The position numbers were made by a program, and so were the translations under genes. From Episyrphus balteatus (taxonomy: Eukaryota > Arthropoda > Insecta > Diptera > Syrphidae), in contig NC_079136.1 in assembly GCF_945859705.1 (NCBI RefSeq), positions 909,501 to 973,500 on the forward strand: a DNA stretch of 64,000 nucleotides. Direction: 5' to 3'. The notes beneath the pieces are model-generated. The model saw only the letters and a program-made list of their open reading frames with translations. It was not told the DNA's origin and did no database searches. Shown here one piece after another: positions 21,154 to 32,700 of this stretch (positions are counted from its first letter, which is position 1; every line of letters begins with the position of its first letter).

Positions 21154-22061
21154 GGTTTCTATAGATTTATTTAATACCACAGGTGTTTAAAATTTTTCAT
21201 AAAATACTTTTTTTACATTTTGCATCAAAAAACAGATTTCAAAATTTTTTTTACGAAAATGTGCAATAGCTATGAAATTTTTAAAGTGTTTATGTACTCA
21301 TCCAATTATTGTAGAAAATTATAAAAAAAAGAAATAAATAAAATTCATTCATTCGTGGTTGTAGTGAACGAAAACATAAGATGATAAAATTTAAAATACA
21401 CTGAACGAAAAAAAGTCCATATTTTATGAACTGGTTGCGATAGAACTTTTTTCTATCTGTTTTTAGAACAATCATAAGTGTAGCTATAAGCCGTTTTAGG
21501 GTTGTCCATTCTCTATTGCACAGCCTGTATATTTTTAGACATATTCTAAACAAAAATTCCCAGGGAAATGGTTTCGGGAGAAGGGCCCCAATCGGAAAAA
21601 TGGCGAAAATTTCCATTTTTTTTTTGGTTTCCCCATATTCTTAACAGTTGAGGAACGAAATTCAAGCTAAAAAAATAATGAAATTTCAGGAACTTTTCAG
21701 TTAGGAGTTTTTTTTTCAGGAATAGGATTATGACGATTACAACTAAACTTCAACTTTTTGAATCGTTATACCTAAGAAACGGTGGGTCTTAGGAAAAAAA
21801 GTGTCATGACACTTTTTATATATAATAATCTGGTCTACAATTCTTGCATTGAAAATTTTTTGATAAGACTTACCGTTTTGCTGAAAATCGTGAAAAACCA
21901 GTTTTTGTGACCTTTTGACCCCTATAACTCTTAACGCGGACACGATATCAATGTCGATTTTTCACATCTTCATAACAACGCCGTAACGAAGGTCTATACC
22001 AAAATCGAGCCCAGTAGGAATTTTTCCGCAGATTGGGTTAAAAAATGTCTAAAATTACTGG
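21154..22061 (-). repeat. Right arm of 1.86-kb palindrome
   Basis: Complement of 20199-21098. The mirrored frames are 21743-21943 (66 codons, identical product) and 21290-21616 (108 codons, one Val-to-Leu change). Confidence 0.85.
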
Positions 22062-22899
22062 GCTAAAAAGTTAAAATAACCTGGGATTTATGAGCAGGTA
22101 TTTTCTGTTTGAGCTTTTCTTGAAAACTCATTGTATTGCTATTGCATTTCTATGATCGAAGTTTCCAGAAAGTCCATAAAAACTTTAACGTCAGTAAATC
22201 AAGTGTTAATGAGATATTTTAACGTCACGGGTGGGAAAATTGAATTTAAAGTTGTGTCTTTTTATTAATTAAATAAATAGACTAACTTAACTAAAAAATG
22301 TTTAGAACAAAATTTAAAAGAAGTAATTGCCTAGTAGAAATTCATGATGTTAAAAAGATTAAACTGACCAAAATGGCGGCCAGAAGAAGCATTTTAACTG
22401 AACTTTTCATATTTGTGTAAGTTAAAAACTTAGGAACCCAAACAAAGTTCTGGCTTTAAATGTGCCAAATAGATAAAACATACCTACTTTAACAGCTTTT
22501 ATCATTCTATTTCTTGATTTTCTACTTTCCTATCAATCTTCATAAACTATATTTTAAGAAAAGGGTTAAAAAAATTAAATAATGAAAAAATTAAAATGTT
22601 CAACAAAACTGAACATTTAATTTTCGTGGTATCGAATCCCAACATGGAAAAAATCTATAATGGAACGTTTTGAGATATAATAACTTTAAAAATGCGTTGA
22701 AACTTCTGAATTCTGATTCTTTATAATTTTATAATTAAGTATACCTACTTAATTTCGTCATTTTTTGTCATTAAAAGGTCATGTCTATTAGGGTGGATAA
22801 AAAATAGAATTTTTTTTTTTAATTTTATCCCTATTCCGAAAAATCGATTGTCTAGCAATCTAGAATAAACTCACCAAATTTAAGCCCTTTATATTAATA
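22062..22899. other. AT-rich non-coding DNA with a diverged dispersed repeat
   Basis: ATGGCGGCCAGAAGAAGC near 22373 resembles the segment near 8523. No frame or terminal repeats were found. Confidence 0.4.
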
Positions 22900-23410
22900 A
22901 CAAGCTCCTAACAAGCTCCTCCTCTTCGCAATTTTCCATTTTTACATCAATCTTCTACTAAAAAAAATATTTTTTTTATAAATCAACTTTTTACAAAAGA
23001 GGTCTTGTGCAGTTTTTTCGGTTATTTAATCCATTTAGAAGATATTGAGGTCAAAAAATCGAGAAAATATTTAAAAATTCGTTTTTGTTCTTAATTTTTT
23101 GAAAAATTATAATAAATCAAACGGAAAAGACATATTCTTGTAGTAAACAGATTGCTCCATGAAAAAGGTCTTAATAGCTTTTTTTATTTACCTAACCATT
23201 TGAAATATATTCGAGGTCAAAGTTAAAAACAAATTATAAAAACATTTTTTACTTTTAAAAATTTTCTAATTCACTGAAAAGTCTTATCGAATTAGAAAGT
23301 AGAATTCTTGTAGCAGCTTAAACGTTCTACAAAAAAATTCTTAGCATCAAATTGATTGCTCTAACCGTTTCGAAGATATTCTGAGTATAAAATAAAAAAA
23401 AAAAATTTCG
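22900..23410 (+). repeat. Degenerate tandem repeat, ~165-190 bp, about three units
   Basis: Each unit has a TTCTTGTAGYA...GTCTT block, then a CCNTTTNGAAGATATTNGAG block, then poly-A/T. The blocks fall near 22970-23052, 23140-23217 and 23308-23388. The units are strongly diverged. Confidence 0.5.
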
Positions 23411-23423
23411 ATTTTTTTGCATA

Positions 23424-23663
23424 TCGTCGAAGAAACCAGAAAAGTGTGTAACTCAATTTTAGCAAATTTTATAGGAGGGCAATAAAACCTCATCATTTTG
23501 AAGGCATTTGTATGAGTTTCTATTTTCTAAATAAAAACTATTAACTTTAAGGGGATTCCCAGTTTAAGGAACGGTAGATATCAAGTTTGTCTAACAGATG
23601 GCGTTCAAATCTAGTTTTCATAAAATTTGGAGTTACACACTTTTCTGATGGTTTCACTGACGA
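23424..23663 (+). mobile_element. TCGTCGGTGAAACC-family MITE, uninterrupted copy
   Basis: A ~240-bp element begins TCGTCGAAGAAACCAGAAAA and ends with the complement of TCGTCAGTGAAACCATCAGA. TA lies outside both ends (ATATCG and CGATAT). Its interior lacks the SINE found in the copy at 1461, with AAAACTATTAACTTTAAGGG spanning the site once. There is no coding capacity. Confidence 0.85.
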
Positions 23664-24659
23664 TATGCAATTTTTGCTGCAATATAGCACAAACGGCACC
23701 ACTGTGCGATTAAGGTCACATCATGTAATAAATTTAAACCAAAACTTTTGTAAATTATATAAAATAAAATCGTTTAAAAATTAATTTGAACCAAAACCCA
23801 TCTTCAGCATAGATAGAATTTGAGTTCCTTTTTTTTTTTGTAATGTGCTCCTTGTTGTGTATTCCAATTAAAACGAACAAGAGTTCCTAGGACAGTTTTT
23901 TTTTATCCTTCAAACAAAAATGTCCACTATAGTTTGATGTTTCCTTTTTTCATATAAAAATAAAGTAAAAACCCAAAGTAGATTAAAAACTCTTAACAAT
24001 TCCTAGTTTTGTCGACAAAAATTTTATGTTTTCATTTTAATTGTTCTTTCACTAAAAGGATCTGTCACATGAGATTAAAATCACGAGAATACATTCAAAA
24101 ATATCCTCCAAAAAAAAAAACTTAATTCCCAAAAAAATTATATAAATTATGCATTAAAAAGTTGCCAAAAAATGTCCTTTTCTATCTCTCCTGATGGTAC
24201 ACTCTGTGTGACTCACTGACAAAATAAAACAAAACCTATTAAGTGGACTTTGGGAAAACTTGTGTATTATGATGATGGACTGACGGGGCTATAATCTACA
24301 TATCCTCTCTCCTCCTGAATCCTGTATCAGTATCGTCGTGTGTTTTGTGTCGGGTTGGTGTGTCATGATATTTATTTGAACTTTTAAATGACATCATGCC
24401 AAAGTCATGACTAAATATTTGTTATTCTTTTGACATTTGCAATGAAAACCAAACAAAGATATTGCCTCCCCAAGTTCTCCCCTGTTGAGGGACTCTTCCC
24501 CAAAAACTACTCTATAGAGCCTGGATCACAGTTGTTCGTATAAAAAGTTTCATTTTTAATGTTACTTTGGACATAGGTCAGGTGCATCCGTTCCAAATAT
24601 AAATTATATTGGCTCTGATGGGTTAAAAACAGACAAAGCAAATAGAAAAAAACAAAAAA
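23664..24659. other. Non-coding DNA, no gene seen
   Basis: GGCACCACTGTGCG at 23691-23704 is the complement of 8370-8383. The segment 24180-24540 is less AT-rich and more complex, but without coding pattern. Confidence 0.4.
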
Positions 24660-24977
24660 AAAACTCAGTTTTATTCTATCGTTGAGAGTTGGTTGTTAGT
24701 TAGTTTGGTGGGAAAAAGTTTTGCTCAGTTTTAGGAGCAACAAATCGAATAAAGTTTTATGACATGAGCTTCAGGCAATAGCGCGCAGTTTTAGTTTGTT
24801 TTTTTCGTGTGTTTTTGTTTGTGGGAGGACATTCCTCCTCCCATCAAGCTGACTGGTGTGAGTATATACGCGCCATAGGTGAATGTGAATATGTTTCACT
24901 CGGGAGTCAATTAGGGCACGAAAAACCTGTCACTATCAATTATGTGAGTTCTATTGCGTTGGACACCACCGAAACGG
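24660..24977 (+). promoter_or_regulatory. Possible untranslated first exon with splice donor
   Basis: CTCAGTTTTATTC at about 24664 contains a TCAGTT initiator-like core. About 310 bases of complex, lower-AT sequence follow, and it ends in ACGG|GTAAGT, a near-consensus donor at 24978. A 62-codon frame starts at 24809 and runs across the donor without resembling a protein. TATA-like AATATAAATTATATTGG lies at about 24595-24611, too far upstream to be convincing. No DPE was found. This is a weak, pattern-only call. Confidence 0.22.
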
Positions 24978-24997
24978 GTAAGTTTCAAATAAACTGA

Positions 24998-25589
24998 GAG
25001 GAAACAAAAAAAAAAAAAACAATTGAACTATAAATCAGCTCTGATTGGTAGGTAATTACGGCAATATTTTACTTTCATGGTTTGCGAGGATTCCACGAAC
25101 TGATGCGAAAAATTTGTCTGACTCATTAAATTTGTTTCTACCCGAATTGTATACGAAGTATTAAAGCTGATATGATTAGGGTTGTTAAGGAACCAACATC
25201 AAAGAAGTTCTTTGAATATTTTTAAGGAATATAATGGATTTAATTTGATTATTACGAATTAAGTGTGGTTTTGCAAAATTACTCTTATGAACGAACATTT
25301 TGCCTTAATTTTAATAAATTGAAGCGCCGCGAGTAGTTGGTATTAATGAAATCACTGGTAACACTGTTATTCAAATTGTTAAGTCCCTTCTTAACACCTA
25401 CTAATTCCAGCTAACTTATCAAAACCTTACGAAAGTAACTTCTTGAAATACTATAAAAAATTACTTCTGAGGAAAGCCTTATAACAGTCTTATACAAGGA
25501 ATGTACCACCTTCAAGATTTCAATGTTTCATTTGTTAATGAAGATGTTGAAGGATTTTTCGGACCTGAACATAAAACAAATGATTTGCG
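24998..25589. other. AT-rich non-coding DNA
   Basis: No gene or repeat was recognised. Confidence 0.45.
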
Positions 25590-26465
25590 TTATAATTGAA
25601 TCATTTATTTGCAAAACATGATAAGTCCATGATTTTAAATTTTTCAGGAGAAGAAAAAAACGTTCTATTTTCTTTTGATATGCGTAGAAAAATTTATAAA
25701 AAATATATTCTGTAGAACTCTTGCCTAGCTACAAAATACCGTTTCGTTTTTAATTTTTGGAGCGATAGCTCAAAAGATAAAAAATAAAAACGCTTTTGGA
25801 CTTATCATACTTTGAAAATAAACGGATGTGAAATTAGTTTTTAAATGGATATCGTCGGTGAAACCAGAAAAGTGTGTAACTCCAAATTTTCTGAAAATTA
25901 GATTTGAATGCCATCTGTTAGACAAACCTAATATCTACCGTTAATTAAACTAAGAATCCCCTTAAAGTTCATAGTTTTTATTTTATTAGCAAATTAGAAA
26001 ATGAAAACTCATACAAATGCCTTCAAAACGATTTTGTTTTTTTGCTCTCCTATAAAATTTGCTAAAATGGAGTTACACACTTTTCTGGTTTCACCGACGA
26101 TATGCAATTTTGCTTTTAGCCCCAGTCTATCAAACAATTGTATTTGAGAATAAAATACAATGTCCGGACTGCTAATTTAACTTTAAAGTAGCTTTAAACT
26201 TAAGATTTTCAGCCATTAATCTAATATACCATTTACACAAAAAGAAGCTGTTGTTTATTTTCAAAAGATGATAAGTCCGGGACTTATTCTGTTTTTGATA
26301 CTAAAAAAATATTTCGCGTAGCTGTAAAATCGGATATAGATGGAGTAGATAGTTGATATTTTAAAGACAGACGTGGTTATCCCTGGAGTACAAATTTAGT
26401 CAAAAAAACGAATTTTGAAAAAAAGTGGACTTATCATGTTTTGCAAATAAATGATTCAATTATAA
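25590..26465. mobile_element. 876-bp inverted-repeat element containing a nested MITE
   Basis: The first 40 bases (25590-25629), TTATAATTGAATCATTTATT then TGCAAAACATGATAAGTCCA, are exactly complementary to 26426-26465. A second, inner inverted pair, GGACTTATCAT..TTTGAAAATAAAC (about 25798-25824) and its complement (about 26254-26280), repeats the ATAAGTCC word. Between them sits the MITE at 25851-26101. Without it the element would be about 620 bp. No transposase frame was found. The TTATAA termini leave the target duplication unclear. Confidence 0.78.
25851..26101 (-). mobile_element. TCGTCGGTGAAACC-family MITE, nested copy
   Basis: This copy is inverted relative to 1461 and 23424. It begins ATCGTCGGTGAAACCAGAAA just inside TA and ends with the complement, GTTTCACCGACGA, before TA. 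The terminal repeats run through GTGTGTAACTCCA, about 35 bp. Like the copy at 23424 it has no SINE, with AAAACTATGAACTTTAAGGG (complement) present once. Confidence 0.88.
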
Positions 26466-26620
26466 TACCAAAAATTTAAGCCATGCTGCATAGATGCAAC
26501 TTAGAGAAGAAAGAAAACTAGAAGGAGTACTAGAAAATGTTGAGATTTCAATGCAAACTGTTAAAATTACACTGATTAACAAAATTAAACCTTGTTTTTT
26601 TTTTGTTACAGAAACCAAAT

Positions 26621-26760
26621 TATACTTTTCTGAAGGATTTTGGTGTCTTGATCTTAAATCTGATGTCAAAAAAATTCTATCATATTAAATTTTTGAAATA
26701 TTTCCGTAAGAAAATCGAAAATGCCACTTTTTAACTATTTTTGAGCGTATTTCTTGGCGC
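26621..26760 (+). repeat. One-ended copy of the TATACTTTTCT dispersed repeat
   Basis: It starts TATACTTTTCTGAAGGATTT and continues with GTCTTGATCTTAAATCTGAT and GTCAAAA. It matches 790-925 for about 130 bp, including an AAATATTTCCGTAAGAAAAT segment. A CTTGTTTTTTTTTTGTTACAG tract just upstream looks like a splice acceptor but has no further support. Confidence 0.55.
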
Positions 26761-29700
26761 GTGGTTATTTGTTATTATTAAATGTGTAAGGGTTTTTAAA
26801 TTTTTTCGCTCTAAATGCGTTTAAATCTTTTTAATATCTCTTTTCTTTTTCAATAAATCTTAAGTTGAAGTCAAAGTGTTTGGTTTATCTCATGTTCGAA
26901 TCGCTTTCAAATTTAGGTCATCAAAATTGTCTTAAAGATATGCAATGCAAGAAAACCTTATCATCAAATTTCAAAACTATCGTTTTTATCCTTTTTGCAT
27001 GTTTTAGCAACAATTTGTTCCATATTTAGTCGAAAATCATTGTTTCCTTAAAAACTAACTTTTTTTTAATGTTTTCATTCAATAGTAAATTAAAAATACA
27101 GACAAAATAATGTTGCCATGTTTTTTGGGAAAATTTGTCATGGAATTGGTATCAATATGTCTTCTGCTTACCTAATAAATAGTAAACCGAAGCAAAATGA
27201 AAAGCCTGTAATTCTCAGAGCGAATGAAGTGGTTATTCGGAACCCAAACTTAACATATAATTTTTAACAATACAGTTTTCCAAACTAATCAGTTGTAATA
27301 TTTGCAGAATTAGACTCTGTTGGGTGTAGCAAAAATGCGAGCACAGTTAACACTCCTGTACAAAAACTTATCAGTAATTTTTTTTTTTTTATTTTGAGAA
27401 GCATTGTTGAATCAGTAGAAATTGTAACAAAAGAGATTTAGACAAGGACACTATATCAACTATTTTCAAAACCCCATACAATTTGGTAAAGTACTTATGG
27501 TCGAAATAATGCCAACATTCTTACAAGTTCTTCATGATAATTAATAGAACGCATCAATTGATGAATCTAGATGAGAAATAATAGGTTTAGGAATATACTC
27601 CAATAGTTCTTGCAAGGCAAGGCCATATTCGAAATTCATTTAGTAATCGCACTAAATTACCTGTGGCAAGCACTCTACCAATAAACAGCCTTTTGTACTC
27701 GAAGTCTCCGGTTTTGCTGTACTTTTCTATCTCTCCTTCAATATTTCCTGGACTGGGTGACAGGACTAATTCTTTATTGACTCCCACTGGGCTCCTTTTA
27801 TTTCGTCTGAATTTGAATTGTTCATGGAACTTGTAGCCTGGCTCTATTTAAAACCTATTCATTTCATCTTTATATTTCCCCGAAAAGCATTTCTGACGTT
27901 GCACACCATGTTCTTTCATTCTGTCAATATTGCAGTCATACAAAAGCATGTTATACCAACTTTTGACAAAAAGGACGTTGAAGTTGAATTCACGCAAAAA
28001 TACCTCCCACAATGATGTATAAAGTTATCTGAATCCTTTGTTCGCATCAAATATCTCTCTGTCTTTCATTTGAACTCAGCAGTAGGTCTTCTATATCTCG
28101 AATCATGGAGAAAAAAAAAAAATCAAGCTGACATCTTGGGTATATGTTCAATTTTCATTTATTATTCCAATATCGTATTCCTTTTGATTTATCGGAAACA
28201 TCGTTTTGTTAATTTTCAATAAAAAAAAATTTTACATTCAAACTTTTTAAGCAGACAAACTCTAAATTGATTTCTGTTTCTTTTGTATTTTCAATGAGAC
28301 GTAGAGTCCTTAAAAATGAAAGGGTCTTCGTCCCTGTCATAAAAGCAAAAATAAGCATCGAATTGCTTAAATTAAAATTGATAATCCTTGGAGGTAGTAT
28401 ATATAACAACCCTGACTCTTTCTCTCTCTTTCCAAACGCATAACCGGACAATATCTCAAATAGACCACCGACAACGACAATTCTAAAATTGGGAACCGAG
28501 GGTTTGTTTTGGTTTTGACTTGACGTTTTCTATCGTTCTTCGGTCGTTCGTTCTAAACGATGGAATTCGCTTAAAAATCGGTTATTTCTGCCAAACCTTC
28601 TGGCTTCCGTGCTCCACTTAATGGAGGGTTGTAAGTACCAAATAAATTGCTCCTCAACATGTCCTTTCCGGTTGTGTGTGTGTGTATGATGGCAACGGGT
28701 GGAGGACGCTTCGCTTATGGCGGTATTTTCCATGATGAGGGTTTATGTATATGTTGGTAAGCAAACATATACAAAATTCCCTCTGAGAAAGAGCCTTATG
28801 GTTGCAGGTGACTCCTGAAATAAGGATTTTTTTTTTTCTTTTTTTTTTAATATTTATTTCCCATTCTGGTTGGAGAAGTACTTTTTTTTCCATGCGGAAC
28901 ACAAAAGGAAATTTACGGCCGGGTGCGTTATAATGCCATCGTTAAACATCAGATATACCCTACTACTACCAACCAACCATTGCTCTCACTCTAACGAAAT
29001 GGGACTTGAAATATATTTTTATGTGCTATGACGGCCCTCGTCGAAGAATATGGTGGCACACAGCTCTCTTTCGCAATGGGAATTGTTTTCACCTTTTTTT
29101 TTGTTGTTGGTATTTTTTTTTATCTAAAGTCGTTTCGTTCATGAATTTAAATTGAATATTAAAATTTAAAAAAATAAAATTAGACCTTTGTTCGTCTCGC
29201 GGGAGGACTCGATGACATTGAATGAGTTTTTTTTTTTTTTTGTATATAATTTGATTTATTTTTACTTGTTATTATTATTATTTTATTAATTTTTATTTTT
29301 TTTTCGCACTTACACATCAATAAGTCAGTTCTAATTAGAGATGGTGATTTTTGATCATAAATATCGATATAGAATATCTCTTATTAAAGAATTTTTAGTT
29401 TAGTACTTTGTTGTTGTTGGGTCAAATCCCTTGAGTCAGTCTCCAATACCTAATCAGCTATTCCAGCCAACCTTTATAATCAGTCGCTGTTGTAAAATAT
29501 TTAAAAGGAAGGTCTTAAGTGTTAAATATCAGTTAAAAACAAAAAAGTTTTGAAAAACATTGTGTTTAAATAATGCCCAATCTTAAAAAGTTCGTATCTC
29601 TCATGCCATAACTTCTGTAAAGCTTGTGTAAGATTTTTGTCAGGAGAAATTTTCTGGTTCAAATTATAAATGTCTTAACAGCTTCTGTCAAGTTGTAAGA

Positions 29701-32700
29701 AGTGTTTAAAGAAGTCTTAGCTAGATTATGTTAATAAAACTGACAAAATTGAAATGCAAACAGCAAAAAAAAAGGTGATTGACCGAAATCAAACCATTTC
29801 ACAGTTACTAAATGAGAAAGTCTAACTTGTTTCCTTATAATTTCATTTGTTAAAAGTTAAAAATTCGTTTTACCTTCGTAAATAAGCTTATTTGGACATA
29901 ATTTATATAATGTTACCCTTTTTAAAGCAAAGAATTCTTTCCGAAGCTTTAACGAAACTAAAGTTTTGCTTCTGTAAAACACTAAAATGCTATTCTTGAC
30001 CAAAAACATAACTCATGTTACGTCAAAACTTTAAAAATTTGTTAATCCGTTGAAGTTTTCTAGAGAGAAGACTATAAAGTTCTATGATAAAAGGGTAAAA
30101 TGTTTCCTTTTCGGAAGTCAGTTTTTGGTCCATTCTACTTCTTCATCTCTCTTCCGATATAGCATTATTATTTTTTGTTTCGAGAACAGATTAAAGTCTG
30201 AGGTTTCCAAATCAAGAGAATCCCGAAGCTTTTCCATAGCCAATTTGATTTTTTTTAATAACATGCATTTTTAGATACAAAAAAAATCAAAATTCGTTAG
30301 AGCCGTTTTTAAAAGAAACAATTTTTTATGAATAATTTTTTGAAGATGCCATTTTGTAGCAACTTTTAAGCAACACTTAGTACCAAAAGTCCAAAAAATT
30401 CAATGTCACGTTCTCGAAAATTTAATGTTTAAAAAAAAAAATCAAAGTATTTTTAAAAACCCAAAAATTGATTTTTTTAAAATTTTTATTTTGATTTATG
30501 TTAAGGCTAAACAAATGCTGTTGCATAAAAAAAATCGATATATGTAACAAACTGGTTTTTTTAAATTTTCTTTTCATTGTAGCTTTTAAGCAGAAAACAA
30601 AGTTCGTTAAATCATTCAGGCATTATGTTTTTTTTTCAAAAAAAAAAAAAAAACTTTTAAACAAATTGACAATAAAAGTGACTCCTCTTTACTCCAATTG
30701 TCCATATATCTTTTACATTCAAACCCATTCCCCATTGATTTGAACTTTTCATAGTCAAAAGATCGAACAAAAAAAAAAGAAAAAAGTTTTAAAATTAATT
30801 ACCTTCCTCTTTAGGAACATCTTTTTTGTCAACATTTTATAGAAATATTTTTTTTCTGGTTTATTTAACAAAAAAGAAAAAACTTTTTTTTTATATTTAA
30901 AATCCATTTGTTTTGAAAGTCAATTCAATACCCTACCCTCATCAAAACAAGAAAAAAAAAAACTTTGAACAAAGTTTAATGATTGATGCATGAATCCTCA
31001 ACTATCTATCACAGTAGGTATATACTATAACCCAAAACCAAACAAGATAGAGTAGAAAAGCATCATCTTCTATACCTACTCCTTTTTTTTATAGATTTCA
31101 TTGACCATTCACTCCACATTTAGTAAGGATACAAGTTCCAATGTTCCTAGAGGAACAATTGAAATGCACAAGCACGACTTTTACGTTCTACCTTGTTAAA
31201 TTGTTGAGTGAAATATTTCTTTTGGTTTTTTGTTTTTTGTTTCATTTTGTTGTTGTTTTGGGAGAAAGTTTTCCGGTTCTTTTGTTTTATGTCCCAGGAG
31301 GCTTAAAGTTCGTATGTGAAATGTATGTTCATGACAGTGAATGATGGCAGAAAAAAAAAATTTTCTCCTCCCTTTCAGAGTGCGTAAGTTGAAAAAAAAA
31401 ATAACTTCATCGAATAGAAATATAAGTTAGATAAATTACTTTTGTTTACAAACAAAATAACACAAGTTAACAATATTCAAACAATTAAAAAGAAAAATAT
31501 CTGAAATACCTATAATACATACAACAAACAAACATTTTTGTTAACATGATTTCAATTCTAGTTGAATAATTTTTAAATAAATTAAATGCTTAGTATTTTG
31601 ACATTTGATGTATCAATAAAATAAACTGCTTTATACAAAATCTGAATTTTCAGTTTTGAGGCCAAGTCTTAGAGTTTCATTGTTGCTACATTCAATTTAG
31701 GATTCGTTAAATCTTTGATGTAAAAATCTGTTTATTAAAATTGCTGAGCTATAAAAGATGTAGCGAAAAATCAAAATCCTCCTGGTCCTGATTTTATATT
31801 GATTATTATTACCAATAGAAAACCCTTAATTTCTGACTATACTTCAGTCAACACACTTTATATCCAACTATAAACAAACTACTGTTGCAGTATCACCTTA
31901 CTCCCAGCCGTTACAAATTTTTAACACTCTGACAAAAAAATGGCAGCCACCTCAATATAGGGGAGATCAGGGTATTATCAGACTCAAATTGTATATATAA
32001 TTTTTTTTTTTTACTAAGAACCGGGGTAAATTTGCTAAGGCTATGGTGTCAGTTGACTTTATTCTTATTTCTAGTTTTTTTTATGCTAAAACTATAAGCT
32101 AATAGATTTAAAAATTAATTTTATTTGGAAAAATAATTTTATATTGTTTTCAAGATTTCAAGATATTTTTACATGACAACCTATAACAAATTTTATATTA
32201 TCTGAAAGCTTATTACTTAAGCTTCCAATATTCACCTCAATCATGTTTGTAAGACATTTAGTTTCAAAGCTGCAATTTTTTGAATGCAATCAATTTTCAT
32301 AAAATTAAAATAAAGAAACATTCCATTTCTAAAAAAACTGAATTGATGTTTTATTTTGCAACAATAAATAAAATAAAATCGTAATACATTAAAAAAAAGG
32401 GCATCATATTTTTGACCCCACTTTGTATGGGCGGGTATCGACTGTGCCCTGTTTTAAAATTCTATCTTAAGCCAAACCAAATATACAAAAGGTAGCCAGG
32501 GTGGTTATGGCTTCATTTCATGTACATAGGTAGACGTTTTTAACTTTTCAAGAACTCATCGTTCTCTAGACAAGTTATATGTACTTATACCACATTTAAA
32601 TTCAAGGGCCCATATTTTTACAATGATCCAAATGATGGGGTTTGCTTATTTATCTTTTTTTTTACAAAGGTCACCGATGTATACATCAAACAACATCTTA

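Larger units (their letters stand above)
20199..22061. mobile_element. 1.86-kb near-perfect palindrome (foldback element)
   Basis: Left arm 20199-21098 and right arm 21154-22061 are complementary almost throughout. The outer ends are CCAGTAATTTTAG and its complement. By eye the only differences are one G/C change (GGTGTG versus GGCTGTG), homopolymer lengths, and a block of about 15 nt near the right tip missing on the left. The centre adds a 17-bp stem (21099-21115 with 21125-21141), a 9-nt loop GGTATAAGG and a 12-nt bulge on the right. CCTACTGGG just inside each tip mirrors the terminus, so each end can also form its own stem. Flanks differ on the two sides, arguing against a read-through artefact. 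No transposase was recognised, and no clear target duplication. Confidence 0.85.

Noticed and set aside
20585..21616. Paired 125- and 108-codon frames on opposite strands
   Set aside because: They are mirror images in the palindrome arms, rich in Phe/Ile/Lys, with no recognisable family. Conservation between arms reflects recent duplication, not selection.
20199..22061. Palindrome as a missed-adapter or fold-back sequencing artefact
   Set aside because: Such artefacts mirror all sequence outward. Here both flanks are unique and the arms stop at matching short terminal repeats. Not fully excluded without reads.
26590..26611. TTTTTTTTTTGTTACAG as a splice acceptor
   Set aside because: No downstream exon-like frame or donor is evident, and the site is next to a dispersed repeat copy.
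31955..32450. Transposon with ATAGGGGAGATCAGGGTA end
   Set aside because: The start resembles known insect repeat ends, but the proposed opposite end (ACTGTGCCCTGTTTT) does not pair convincingly.
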